This document shows positions 1-7,981 of a DNA stretch of 64,000 bases, one piece after another. Source of the stretch: Paenisporosarcina cavernae (GTDB lineage Bacteria; Bacillota; Bacilli; Bacillales_A; Planococcaceae); NCBI RefSeq assembly GCF_003595195.1, contig NZ_CP032418.1, positions 1,190,501 to 1,254,500 of the forward strand. The letters run 5' to 3'. Numbering within the stretch: position 1 is the stretch's first letter; the number at the start of each line of letters is the position of its first letter. Both the position numbers and the translations under genes were made by a program. The notes beneath the pieces are model-generated. The model had not been told where the DNA came from. It saw only the letters and a program-made list of their open reading frames with translations, and did not search any database.

Positions 1-309
1 CAAAAAAATGCTAGTCAAACGACACCTGTTAAAATTGGGACGGATTGGCCGTTAGAAACTTCTTTCTTCCGATTTTCTGCTCCTATTTCAATTGACATGA
101 TGGAAAATTGGTTGAAAAGCTTACCTGATACTGTCTATCGCATGAAAGGGTATGTCCCTATAGAAGGATCAAAATATCCATATGTATTTCAATATTCGTA
201 TGGGATGGTTCAGTGGTTACCCGAGTATGTAAAAGTTCCAACTGGAATCGTTATTATTGGTGAGCGACTTCAGGAGATATCATTGAAACATGTGAATCTC
301 TATGAGTAA
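1..309 (+). CDS. CobW/ZNG1-family GTP-binding protein, C-terminal part (cut by window edge)
   Basis: The frame is open from the first base, so the N-terminal G3E GTPase domain lies outside the window. The visible 102 codons match the CobW C-terminal domain: a VYRMKGYVP strand, then FQYSYG, then IVIIGERL near the end. CobW-family proteins are GTP-dependent metallochaperones; in Bacilli the usual member is a zinc chaperone of the YciC/ZagA type. No zinc-binding residues or Zur site can be judged from this fragment. Its stop overlaps the start of the next small gene by 8 nt, which suggests translational coupling. Confidence 0.75.
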   Translation, partial: QKNASQTTPVKIGTDWPLETSFFRFSAPISIDMMENWLKSLPDTVYRMKGYVPIEGSKYPYVFQYSYGMVQWLPEYVKVPTGIVIIGERLQEISLKHVNLYE

Positions 310-571
310 TTTTGACACTTGTAAAAATGCGTACCAAAAAATCTATTCTAGTCGTAGAGCTGCACAACAAGTTGCTTGTATGGCGGAGCTTATAAAGTTA
401 GTCGAAGCTGAATTACGTGACGAATTATCTCATCCTAGAGTTCGGAAATCTCCTGTAGAAAAGTTAGAAGAAGCAAAGTATCGAATAAGAAAAACAGCCT
501 TAACAAATGAAGAAAGCACATCCATTTTACAACTCTATGAAGAAGTTTTCGGTAGTGTCAATACTAATTGA
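302..571 (+). CDS. Small hypothetical protein coupled to the CobW-like gene
   Basis: An 89-residue protein I do not recognise. Its ATG lies inside the last codons of the CobW-like gene, an 8-nt overlap with no strong ribosome binding site of its own, so it is probably translated by coupling. It is charged and looks mostly helical, with no signal peptide, membrane segment or metal-binding cluster. Cysteines sit near residues 7 and 26. The tight link to a CobW metallochaperone hints at a related job, but that is inference from position only. Confidence 0.55.
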   Translation: MSNFDTCKNAYQKIYSSRRAAQQVACMAELIKLVEAELRDELSHPRVRKSPVEKLEEAKYRIRKTALTNEESTSILQLYEEVFGSVNTN

Positions 572-728
572 GTTCCAATTTTTACATAGAACGTATAGTC
601 TTTCCTTTTTGTTTTTAAAAAATATGCTTTTTTCTCGTGTAATATATGTAATAGGAATTCTCGCTAAAAATTGCTAATTTTCGACTCAAGCTTTTCCGCT
701 ACACTAGTTTTCGAAGGAGGCGAGAGTG

Positions 729-1625
729 TTGAAAAAAATAGCTACATTCACACTATCAAGTTTACTTTGCTTGTCCATGGCACCGACCATGCAAGCAGCA
801 GAAAATACAAACCAATGTAACAGTCAGGACACTTTACAATTTTCTCCTATGCAGGTGAAAAGTGACCGTTATGTGCATTCTTATCCTGTATGGTCAAAGG
901 AAGTAAAAGTCGGCAATATTCATCTTCTGCAAAATAAGGAAGACTACCAATATATGATGGAAAAATTCTTTGGTAAAGATTCTTTTTATATATCAAAACA
1001 ACTAGAGGGTAAGAAGGAAGCGAGTTCAAACGAAAAACCTAAATCTACTTTGAACGAGCAAGCACCGTCCGAACAAACTACTTCTAAGCCTATCGTACAG
1101 AATACGGATAAAGTAATAGAACCGGTAGAAAAAACGGAGAGTACTACACCTGTTGAGGTGAGTGAAAATACCGCTCCAAATGTAAGCGAAAAAGAAGATA
1201 CGCCGGCAATTGAAACGGCTCCAACGACATCCGTAAATGACAATGCTATTGGGTCATTTGAACAACAAGTAGTTGACTTAACTAATGCAGAACGTGCGAA
1301 AAATGGATTAGCGGCATTAAAAATTGATTCTTCATTAATGGCAACAGCGGAAGCGAAGTCGCTTGATATGTCGACTAATTCATATTTTTCCCACACAAGC
1401 CCTAATTTAGGGAGTCCATTTGATCAAATGAAAGCAAAAAACATTTCGTATAAAACTGCAGGCGAAAACATTGCAATGGGACAACGTTCTCCACAAGAAG
1501 TAGTGGATGCATGGATGAAGTCTCCAGGTCATAGAGCAAATATTTTAAACAGTAAATTTACGCACATTGGTGTTGGATTTGTTGAAAAAGGTTCTTATTG
1601 GACACAACAATTTATTGGGAAATAA
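729..1625 (+). CDS. Secreted CAP-domain (SCP/PR1, YkwD-like) protein
   Basis: A signal peptide (KK followed by a hydrophobic run ending at MQAAEN) leads into about 150 residues of Thr/Ser/Glu/Pro-rich linker. A C-terminal CAP domain of about 120 residues follows. CAP landmarks are FSHTSP, AGENIA and a WMKSPGHRANIL block, with the His and Glu residues of the family cleft. It resembles B. subtilis YkwD, an exported protein of unknown biochemical activity. AAGGAGG at 714-720 is 8 nt from the TTG at 729 but only 5 nt from an in-frame GTG at 726, so I prefer TTG. It has its own terminator. Confidence 0.85.
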   Translation: MKKIATFTLSSLLCLSMAPTMQAAENTNQCNSQDTLQFSPMQVKSDRYVHSYPVWSKEVKVGNIHLLQNKEDYQYMMEKFFGKDSFYISKQLEGKKEASSNEKPKSTLNEQAPSEQTTSKPIVQNTDKVIEPVEKTESTTPVEVSENTAPNVSEKEDTPAIETAPTTSVNDNAIGSFEQQVVDLTNAERAKNGLAALKIDSSLMATAEAKSLDMSTNSYFSHTSPNLGSPFDQMKAKNISYKTAGENIAMGQRSPQEVVDAWMKSPGHRANILNSKFTHIGVGFVEKGSYWTQQFIGK

Positions 1626-1645
1626 ACATTTTCCAATAAACATGA

Positions 1646-1690
1646 AAAAGATGATCTCCTGATTCGTTAGGAGATCATCTTTTCTTTTTT
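1646..1690. terminator. Bidirectional terminator between CAP gene and MATE gene
   Basis: A perfect 15-bp stem (1646-1660 with 1669-1683) has an 8-nt loop and a T-rich tail on the plus strand; A residues on the left give a T run on the minus strand. It overlaps the last codons of the convergent MATE gene, so one hairpin serves both genes. Confidence 0.85.
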
Positions 1691-3025
1691 GCGTTGAATT
1701 CGATGTAGTCGAACGGATAACGTAATAGCTCCAATGGTTAGACCTGCTATTAAACCAATCCAGTATCCGAATGGCCCGTAATTTGTAAAGTTTGCAAAGT
1801 AATATCCAACTGGTAAGCCAATGACCCAATAAGAAATGATTGCCATGATAAACGTAACATTTACATCTTTATACCCTCTTAGTGCCCCTTGAACAGGTGC
1901 TTGAATAGCATCTGAAAGCTGGAATAGCGCTGCGTAAAGGAAAAATTGTATAGTAATAGGAATCACTTCCTGATCCGATGTATAAATGGTGGAAATGGGT
2001 TCTCGGTAAAAATACAAGATGGCTGCTGATAAACCACTAAAAACGATTGCGGAGCTTACAGCAAGTCGACTATACGTTTTTGCACCAGCAACATTATTTG
2101 CTCCCAGTTCATTCCCAATTAACACGGTTGCTCCGAATGAAATACTTAAAGGAACCATATAAAGTAAAGAAGTGAAATTTAAAGCGATTTGATGAGCCGA
2201 AATGACGGCAGTAGAGTAAGTACTCATAAGAAGCGTAACAGCCGCAAATATACTTGTTTCCGCAAAAATGGATAATCCAATTGGAACACCTATTGAAAGA
2301 ATTTCCTTCCATTTTTTTAGTTGAATTTTACTCCAATGAGTAAACAAGTAATAGGAAAGGAAGGGCTGTTTCGTATGTATGACATACATCGAAATGCCAA
2401 GTACAATCCAATAAGTGATAGCAGACGCCACACCTGCTCCTATTCCTCCGAGTTCAGGAAATCCCCAATTACCGAAAATAAAAAGATAATTAAAAAAGAC
2501 ATTAATAGGCGCAGAGAGTAACGTGATAAACATCGTGATTCTCGTCATACCAAGCCCATCCATATAGGAACGGAGTACGCTATAGACAAATAGTGGAACG
2601 ATACCTATTAACAAAGACTGAATGTATCGAAGAGATACATGAGATACTGCTTCTTCAATTGGCATTTTCGATATAATGATCGGAGAGACTAAGAATAAAA
2701 GAAATGAAATAACAATCGATAACAAAAGTGCTACATATATACCTTGCTGAACCATTCGCTTTATTTCCTGCTTGTTCTTCGCTCCATTTAAATGTGCTAC
2801 AATGGGAGTTATGCCAACTAGGATTCCAGATAAGCCAGTATAAACGGGCATCCATATAGAAGAACCTACTGCTACACCAGCTAAATCGACACTTCCATAC
2901 CGACTGCTCATGAGAATATCAAAAAATGTAATTAAATACATAGCAACTTGAGTGATTAAAATAGGAGTAGTAACTTTCAGCATAGTACGCAGTTTGTGGG
3001 TAAGGTGTGAAGATGTTTCAATCAT
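1667..3025 (-). CDS. MATE-family multidrug/cation efflux transporter
   Basis: About 452 residues with roughly twelve hydrophobic helices in two homologous halves, the MATE (NorM/YeeO-like) fold. Members export drugs or metabolites in exchange for Na+ or H+. Family-like features include the N-terminal PILITQ segment, the YMDGLGMT loop around residue 160 and the PVQGALRGYKD segment in the second half. An in-frame TTG at 3043 would add six residues, but it lies inside the Shine-Dalgarno AAGGAGAAGG (3031-3040), which is correctly spaced for the ATG at 3025. It is a single gene whose substrate cannot be read from sequence. Confidence 0.88.
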   Translation of the reverse strand: MIETSSHLTHKLRTMLKVTTPILITQVAMYLITFFDILMSSRYGSVDLAGVAVGSSIWMPVYTGLSGILVGITPIVAHLNGAKNKQEIKRMVQQGIYVALLLSIVISFLLFLVSPIIISKMPIEEAVSHVSLRYIQSLLIGIVPLFVYSVLRSYMDGLGMTRITMFITLLSAPINVFFNYLFIFGNWGFPELGGIGAGVASAITYWIVLGISMYVIHTKQPFLSYYLFTHWSKIQLKKWKEILSIGVPIGLSIFAETSIFAAVTLLMSTYSTAVISAHQIALNFTSLLYMVPLSISFGATVLIGNELGANNVAGAKTYSRLAVSSAIVFSGLSAAILYFYREPISTIYTSDQEVIPITIQFFLYAALFQLSDAIQAPVQGALRGYKDVNVTFIMAIISYWVIGLPVGYYFANFTNYGPFGYWIGLIAGLTIGAITLSVRLHRIQRKKEKMIS

Positions 3026-3110
3026 GATAGCCTTCTCCTTCAAGTGAAAATAATGCTAAGTATACCACAATTAAAATGCATCGAAGATGTTGGAAAAGGA
3101 GTTTAATTAA

Positions 3111-4181
3111 ATGAAGAAAAAAATTGCCTTAACTGGAGGAGGAACTGCTGGACACGTGTCCTTAAATCAAGCAATCATTCCTTCGTTAATCGAGAATAAT
3201 TACGAAGTTATGTATATAGGTTCTAGAGATGGGATTGAAAAAGAACTAATCTCTGAAAATTTTCCCACATTACCTTACGCTTCGATTTCGAGTGGAAAAC
3301 TAAGAAGGTATTTTTCACTTGAAAATATTTCCGATTCATTTCGTGTGGTCAAAGGTGTATTCGATAGTATTCAAATACTTATAAAAAACAAGCCGGACGT
3401 CATTTTTTCCAAAGGTGGATTCGTTTCTGTTCCTGTAGCTATTGCTGCAAAATTATTGCGGATTCCTCTCTTAATACATGAATCGGATGTTACTCCTGGA
3501 CTTGCAAACAAAATTGCCATGCCTTTTGCGAAACACATTTTTACCGTATTTCATGAAACATTGGAATATGTTGATCAGTCAAAAGCAACCTGTTCCGGCG
3601 CAGTCATTCGAGAAGAATTGCTTGTTGGGAATCGATTAAACGCTCTAAAAAAAGTAGGGTTTTCTGGCAATAAAGCCGTGCTGTTTGTAATGGGAGGGAG
3701 TCAAGGCTCGGATGTTTTAAATGGAGCAATACGAAGCAATTTATCCATTCTCCAAAACACGTATGACATAATTCACCTTTGCGGAAAAGACAAAGTGTCG
3801 AAGGAACATCAATTCATTGATGGGTACGTTCAAATAGAATATGTTTCAGAAGGGTTAAATGACTTGTTGCATCTGGCCGATGTTGTCGTATCGAGAGCGG
3901 GATCCAATTCCATTTATGAATTTTTAGCATTACGAATTCCAATGCTATTAATACCTCTTTCTGCCCAAAAAAGCAGAGGAGATCAAGTGTTAAATGCGCA
4001 GCTTTTTGAAAAGCAAGGGTTTGCGTTAGTCTTACAAGAAGAAGAATTATCACCAGAAGCATTCTTAGAAAAAGTGCAACAATTAGAAGAGAGAAAGTCT
4101 CATATGCGACAAGTAATGGAACAATCAGAAATGCCTAAGACTCCTCGACAAATGGTAGAGCTGATAGAGAAATATCAATAA
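3111..4181 (+). CDS. murG: MurG, lipid II-forming GlcNAc transferase (orphan copy)
   Basis: This enzyme transfers GlcNAc from UDP-GlcNAc to lipid I at the inner face of the membrane, giving lipid II. It is 356 residues, a normal MurG length, with the GT-B fold. Motifs are GGGTAGH at 9-15 (phosphate loop; GGGTGGH in most MurG), HESD at 123-126, GGSQG at 195-199 and RAGSNSIYE at 262-270 (UDP-GlcNAc site). It sits alone, outside any dcw cell-wall cluster. This resembles the Staphylococcus-type MurG or the second MurG found in some Bacillales. Whether another murG exists cannot be seen here. Confidence 0.85.
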   Translation: MKKKIALTGGGTAGHVSLNQAIIPSLIENNYEVMYIGSRDGIEKELISENFPTLPYASISSGKLRRYFSLENISDSFRVVKGVFDSIQILIKNKPDVIFSKGGFVSVPVAIAAKLLRIPLLIHESDVTPGLANKIAMPFAKHIFTVFHETLEYVDQSKATCSGAVIREELLVGNRLNALKKVGFSGNKAVLFVMGGSQGSDVLNGAIRSNLSILQNTYDIIHLCGKDKVSKEHQFIDGYVQIEYVSEGLNDLLHLADVVVSRAGSNSIYEFLALRIPMLLIPLSAQKSRGDQVLNAQLFEKQGFALVLQEEELSPEAFLEKVQQLEERKSHMRQVMEQSEMPKTPRQMVELIEKYQ

Positions 4182-4215
4182 GTAGTTTTCTTGTAAGAGG
4201 TGCGACAAACCAAAA

Positions 4216-4256
4216 GAGGCTGAGACAAATGTATGTTTTGTCCCAGCTTTTTTTCA
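4216..4256 (+). terminator. Intrinsic terminator after murG
   Basis: GGCTGAGACAAA pairs with TTTGTCCCAGC with one mismatch, around a short loop, and is followed by seven T residues. Confidence 0.75.
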
Positions 4257-4305
4257 TTTCGTCGAAAGTTTGACAGACAAAGATTTCAAAAGCAAGAGCA
4301 CCTTT

Positions 4306-4363
4306 CAAAATAAAAACCCGTACGATTCGTTCCTTTTAAAAAAGAGGAATGAACGTTCGGGTT
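4306..4363 (-). terminator. Terminator after the GNAT gene (minus strand)
   Basis: A long imperfect hairpin whose ends are AACCCG (4315-4320) and CGGGTT (4358-4363), with GTTCC/GGAA near the loop. On the minus strand it runs into a T-rich tail. Its outer stem resembles the terminators after plsY and acnA. Confidence 0.7.
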
Positions 4364-4379
4364 CAATAAAATGACTATT

Positions 4380-4931
4380 TTACATTGCTTGTTCTTCTTC
4401 TGTTTGTTCGTATATGGCAACAGTCGAGAAGATAAATAAATCCTTCGGTATTTGATACAGCACATATTCATGCTCTCCGCGGTTAATCTCCTCTAATAAA
4501 GCAGGATGCGAGTCGTGTGCAAGAGTGGTGTATGGCAACTTTTCTGCTGCTCGAATGGATTTCACGTTATGTTTTTTAATTCGTAAAAAGACGGTTTGAA
4601 TAGAATGTTGGAAAAATAGTTCTTCTAGAAATTCTAGTTTTGCTTTTTGATTATAACCCTTTCCTTGAAAAGGTTCTCCTATCCAAGTGCCGAGAAATCC
4701 AGCATTATCTTGTATGTCGTATAAATTGATAGTTCCAATAGGCATTCCAAAATCGTCCGTGATTGTGCGGGAAATTACATTACCTTGTTCTTCTTCTTCC
4801 ATCAATTGTTTCGTCATGAACATGAATTCTTCTGCGGACGCCGCTTTTTGTCGGACAAACGGGAAGACAGATGGGTGAGAAATTAAGTCAAATAGGGAAG
4901 AACAATCTTGCAGATCTCTTTTTTTCAACAT
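4380..4931 (-). CDS. GNAT-family N-acetyltransferase (RimJ/RimL-like)
   Basis: A 183-residue protein with the GNAT fold. A strand region around PIGTINLYDI is followed by the acetyl-CoA loop EPFQGKGYNQKA (a Q/R-x-x-G-x-G/A variant), then a LRIKKHNVKSIRAAEKL segment typical of RimJ/RimL-type enzymes. They acetylate amino groups of proteins or small molecules; the acceptor cannot be inferred. GGAGG at 4941-4945 is well spaced for the ATG. Upstream lies an unusually long structured region (4953-5099), described separately, so expression may be controlled by an RNA leader. Confidence 0.8.
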   Translation of the reverse strand: MLKKRDLQDCSSLFDLISHPSVFPFVRQKAASAEEFMFMTKQLMEEEEQGNVISRTITDDFGMPIGTINLYDIQDNAGFLGTWIGEPFQGKGYNQKAKLEFLEELFFQHSIQTVFLRIKKHNVKSIRAAEKLPYTTLAHDSHPALLEEINRGEHEYVLYQIPKDLFIFSTVAIYEQTEEEQAM

Positions 4932-4952
4932 AAAAAAACGCCTCCATTACTC

Positions 4953-4986
4953 AGGGGCATTTAAGCATGCGAAAAGCAATGCCCCT
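4953..4986 (-). promoter_or_regulatory. Leader hairpin just upstream of the GNAT ribosome binding site
   Basis: AGGGGCATT (4953-4961) pairs with AATGCCCCT (4978-4986), a perfect 9-bp stem. Read on the minus strand it ends a few bases before the GGAGG of the GNAT gene. There is no T run directly after the stem, so it is not a classical terminator. Its GGGG half is also needed by the competing upstream stem. Confidence 0.5.
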
Positions 4987-5024
4987 CGAAATTTTTCATT
5001 TTAATTGCATAAAAAATTTCGGGG
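4982..5024 (-). promoter_or_regulatory. Competing long stem in the GNAT leader
   Basis: On the minus strand CCCCGAAATTTTT (5024-5012) pairs with AAAAATTTCGAGGGG (4996-4982): 13 to 14 bp with one bulged A and a 15-nt loop. It uses the GGGG of the downstream hairpin and the CCC of the upstream tRNA-like acceptor arm, so the three structures exclude one another, as in a switch. No known riboswitch class was recognised. Confidence 0.45.
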
Positions 5025-5081
5025 TGGGAATCGAACCCACTAGAACCAGTAATTGGTGGCGCACCATTTGCCTTCCCTAAC
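5016..5081 (-). pseudogene. tRNA-like cloverleaf or degenerate tRNA
   Basis: Read on the minus strand, the 66 bases divide as follows: 7-base acceptor GTTAGGG, AA, D-stem GGC/GCC with loop AAATGGTGC holding a GG pair, 3-bp arm ACC/GGT with 7-base loop AATTACT, TCTA, T-arm GTGGG-TTCGATT-CCCAC, acceptor CCCGAAA and a T. The T-arm and T-loop are canonical. The acceptor pairs at 5 of 7 positions. The anticodon arm is too short, lacks U33 and gives no clear anticodon; there is no CCA. It could be a decayed tRNA, an integration-site remnant or a tRNA-like regulatory domain. A covariance-model scan would decide. Confidence 0.35.
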
Positions 5082-5219
5082 ATCTTTGTTAGTGTTTTGC
5101 ACTATTCTGTTGTATGCATATTTACTATACTAAGATTTTTTTCATTTGAAAAGAAAAATATCTCGAAATTCGAGAAAAAAATCGATATGATTAATGAAAC
5201 AAGTGGAAGGGGAAAAACC

Positions 5220-6188
5220 ATGAAGATATCGTTAAAAAAAATGCATGGCTCAGGTAATACCTTCTATGTTTTATGGACGGAAGATTTTGCTCATTCCCTT
5301 TGGCATGAGATGGCGATAAAGTTATGTTCAACATCGTGGGACGGGGGAGCAGATGGTCTTTTACTCATTTCTTCTTCCGCTTCTGCAGACGTAAAAATGA
5401 CGGTAATAAATGCCGATGGCTCGTATGCGAAAATGTGTGGAAATGGTCTTCGTATTGTTGCGAGGGAAGTGCTTGAAAGCTTAGACGTTCTTCAAGCATC
5501 CATTGAAACGGAAGAAGTAACACTTCATGTGAAAAAGACGACTCCAATATTCGAACAACAAGATGCATTTGCGGTTGAAATAAAACCAATTACATTCTCG
5601 CTCTCTGATATTCCCATGACCTATGGAAATAACGATACATTGATCAATAGCATAATCCCGGAAATACACGATTCGATTCATTTTTCAGTTCTAGCAGTTC
5701 CTAACCCACACTTGGTTGGCCTTGTGCCGATTCAATATATAGAATCTCGTGTATTTCAGGAGAAAATTGGCACACAATTAAATGAAAGTCGCTCGTTATT
5801 TCCAGAAGGTGTCAATCTTAGTTTTATGCATCCTGTAGATGAAATGACCATTTTTGTTCGAACTTTCGAAAGAGGTGTTGGCTTCACGAACGCTTGTGGT
5901 ACTGCTATGTCAGCGAGTGCACTTGTTGCCTATCAGTCAAAACTAGTGGAGAGCACGAAAGTTCGTGTGATTAACCCAGGTGGCTTTGTCGAATGCCATC
6001 TATCAGAAGATCAGCAATCGGTTTTTTTAATAGGAAATGCGTCTTTGATAGAAACGTTAGAGGTTACAATTGGTTCTGATGAAACTATTTCTATTTTGTC
6101 TAAGACCATTGCGCACGATGAAATGGATGACTATGAAAGATGGAAAGATTATGCGGAAAATATGGTGAAACAAAAATGGAGAAAATAG
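5220..6188 (+). CDS. dapF: Diaminopimelate epimerase
   Basis: This cofactor-independent epimerase converts LL- to meso-diaminopimelate for lysine and peptidoglycan. It is 322 residues, somewhat long like the Listeria-type enzymes. The two catalytic cysteines lie in MCGNGLR (Cys73) and NACGTA (Cys226), each at the base of one DapF half-domain. KMHGSGN at the N-terminus and NPGG near the end are family motifs. The usual GxETLACGTG reads GFTNACGTA here, so the residue before the second cysteine loop is divergent. The ATG at 5220 follows GGAAGGGG; an upstream in-frame start at 5097 has no such site and would add unrelated residues. Confidence 0.88.
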   Translation: MKISLKKMHGSGNTFYVLWTEDFAHSLWHEMAIKLCSTSWDGGADGLLLISSSASADVKMTVINADGSYAKMCGNGLRIVAREVLESLDVLQASIETEEVTLHVKKTTPIFEQQDAFAVEIKPITFSLSDIPMTYGNNDTLINSIIPEIHDSIHFSVLAVPNPHLVGLVPIQYIESRVFQEKIGTQLNESRSLFPEGVNLSFMHPVDEMTIFVRTFERGVGFTNACGTAMSASALVAYQSKLVESTKVRVINPGGFVECHLSEDQQSVFLIGNASLIETLEVTIGSDETISILSKTIAHDEMDDYERWKDYAENMVKQKWRK

Positions 6189-6204
6189 GAAGGAGGAAAA
6201 GCAG

Positions 6205-7878
6205 TTGGAATCATTTATAACAGAAAAACAATTCACCCTTCTCTATGGTGACTCCAAAGAGTTAGTGTTCATATTAGAATACAGAAATGGGAAATTTGTT
6301 TATCAATTTGTGAATCCAAGTGCTTTACTTGTATTCCCAAATAATCCAGTTGGAAAATCAATAGAGGAAGCTGTATCACCGAAGCATGCGGAAGAATTAT
6401 TAACCCATTATAGAGAAGCCTTAGGGAGTAATGTTCCTTATGTTTACCAAGACTTTTTTATTTTTTCCGATATCGAATTAGTGAATGAAACAACGCTGAG
6501 AGTGATACATGACGAAGGAAGAACGTTTATCTTTGCGAAAACGAGAGAAGTGTCTGGGGATGTGGAACTAAAGGAAAAGTATAATTTTCTACAATCCATT
6601 TTAAATATGAATGTAGATCCCACCGTCGTTTTGTCACCAGATGGAAAAATCTATGACATGAACCCCCAGTTTGAAAAAACGTTTGGATGTAAACTTTTGG
6701 AATGGCGTGGAAAACATTATTTGAATCTCCCTTTTTTACCTGAGAATGAGAAAGGTCCCGTCGCAGAGTATTTTGAAAAAAATAAAACAGGAAACAATGC
6801 CCCTTCTCGTATCGTAAAACGGAAAAAAGCAGAAGGGAAGATTGCTACTTTTTTGGTTAGCTATTCTCCCATTATTCAAGATCAGTCTGTCGTGGCAATC
6901 TATATTTTAATGCAAGAAATCGAGGATGAAACAGCGTTACGGAATTCCTTTAATCATATTGTTTCAGAACTGAGATCAATTGAACGTATTTTCCATTTAA
7001 TTACGGAAAACACGACTGATTTCATCGTCATTACAAACGATGATGGAATGATTCAATATAGTTCTCCTTCTCATGAAAAAAGACTTGGCTACGAACAAGA
7101 AGAATTATCTGGCCACTTTTTTGATGAAATTGTTTCAGATGATTGTAATATTAGTTGGAGCAGAGATATTTTACCGAAGATTAACGATGGCGAAGAAATA
7201 CGTCTTGAAATTCAACTTCTTCAGAAGAACGGTCATGCGATTTGGACAGAAACATCCGTGATTTCTGTTGAAGATCCAACGAGAGAATCTGTTAATCAGC
7301 TCGTCATAGTCTCACGAGAAATTACGGAACGAAAGAAATTAGAGGAACGTTTGCGTTTTCTCGCCTACCATGATAACCTTACGCACTTACCTAATCGGAG
7401 CTTTTTATTAAAGGAGTTCCCCAAAATTGCAGAACAAGCTTATGAGCAAAATACTTCTATTGGCATTCTGTATTTGGATGGAGACGACTTTAAAGAAGTA
7501 AATGATTCCTATGGTCATGAAGTTGGGGATGAATTTATCCGACATTTTGGCTTAGCCGTGCAAGCAAGTATACGAACAAATGATGTCATTGCACGTATTG
7601 GTGGAGACGAGTTCGTTATACTTTTGACAAACCTTACAACTGTTCCACATGAGCGGAAACAGCAAGTAATTTCCGTTATCGAAAGAATACAACAAACATT
7701 AACAAAAGGTTGGTCGATACGTGATTCTGATTTCCATCCTACTTCATCTATTGGGATCAGCTTCTATCCGGAAAATGGCACAACATTAGATGAGTTACTG
7801 GAAAAAGCAGACCACGCTTTATATGAAGTGAAGCGAATGGGAAAAAATAAATTTTTAATTTTTAATGAAATTGTGTAA
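6205..7878 (+). CDS. PAS-domain diguanylate cyclase (PAS-PAS-PAS-GGDEF)
   Basis: A 557-residue cytosolic protein with three PAS-like domains (about 10-110, 125-245 and 265-380). The last ends in the PAC segment SREITERKKLEERLRFLAYHD that joins it to a GGDEF domain (385-555). The active site GGDEF is intact at 466-470, and an inhibitory RxxD site (RTND) sits five residues before it, so product-inhibited c-di-GMP synthesis is expected. There is no EAL or HD-GYP domain. It starts at TTG, 16 nt after dapF, with AGGAGG upstream. No transmembrane segment is seen, so the signal sensed is intracellular and unknown. Confidence 0.88.
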   Translation: MESFITEKQFTLLYGDSKELVFILEYRNGKFVYQFVNPSALLVFPNNPVGKSIEEAVSPKHAEELLTHYREALGSNVPYVYQDFFIFSDIELVNETTLRVIHDEGRTFIFAKTREVSGDVELKEKYNFLQSILNMNVDPTVVLSPDGKIYDMNPQFEKTFGCKLLEWRGKHYLNLPFLPENEKGPVAEYFEKNKTGNNAPSRIVKRKKAEGKIATFLVSYSPIIQDQSVVAIYILMQEIEDETALRNSFNHIVSELRSIERIFHLITENTTDFIVITNDDGMIQYSSPSHEKRLGYEQEELSGHFFDEIVSDDCNISWSRDILPKINDGEEIRLEIQLLQKNGHAIWTETSVISVEDPTRESVNQLVIVSREITERKKLEERLRFLAYHDNLTHLPNRSFLLKEFPKIAEQAYEQNTSIGILYLDGDDFKEVNDSYGHEVGDEFIRHFGLAVQASIRTNDVIARIGGDEFVILLTNLTTVPHERKQQVISVIERIQQTLTKGWSIRDSDFHPTSSIGISFYPENGTTLDELLEKADHALYEVKRMGKNKFLIFNEIV

Positions 7879-7907
7879 ATCCGTTTCTTCATGAGACGGA
7901 TTTTTCT
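7878..7907 (+). terminator. Terminator after the PAS-GGDEF gene
   Basis: AATCCGTTTC pairs with GAGACGGATT, with a short loop and then TTTTTC. Confidence 0.7.
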
Positions 7908-7981
7908 TATGTAGTTTTAGGAGAAAATGATAGTATAAATAAAATGCCATTTCCTATGAGAGAAAGATAGGAGGAGTCGAG

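Noticed and set aside
986-1396. 136-codon minus-strand open frame inside the CAP gene
   Set aside because: It lies opposite a well-supported gene with signal peptide and CAP domain, has no ribosome site and has a Ser/Val-rich repetitive product typical of antisense frames.
4953-5099. T-box or other known riboswitch in the GNAT leader
   Set aside because: No T-box sequence (AGGGTGG-type), no specifier loop and no terminator with T run; I found no match to a remembered class.
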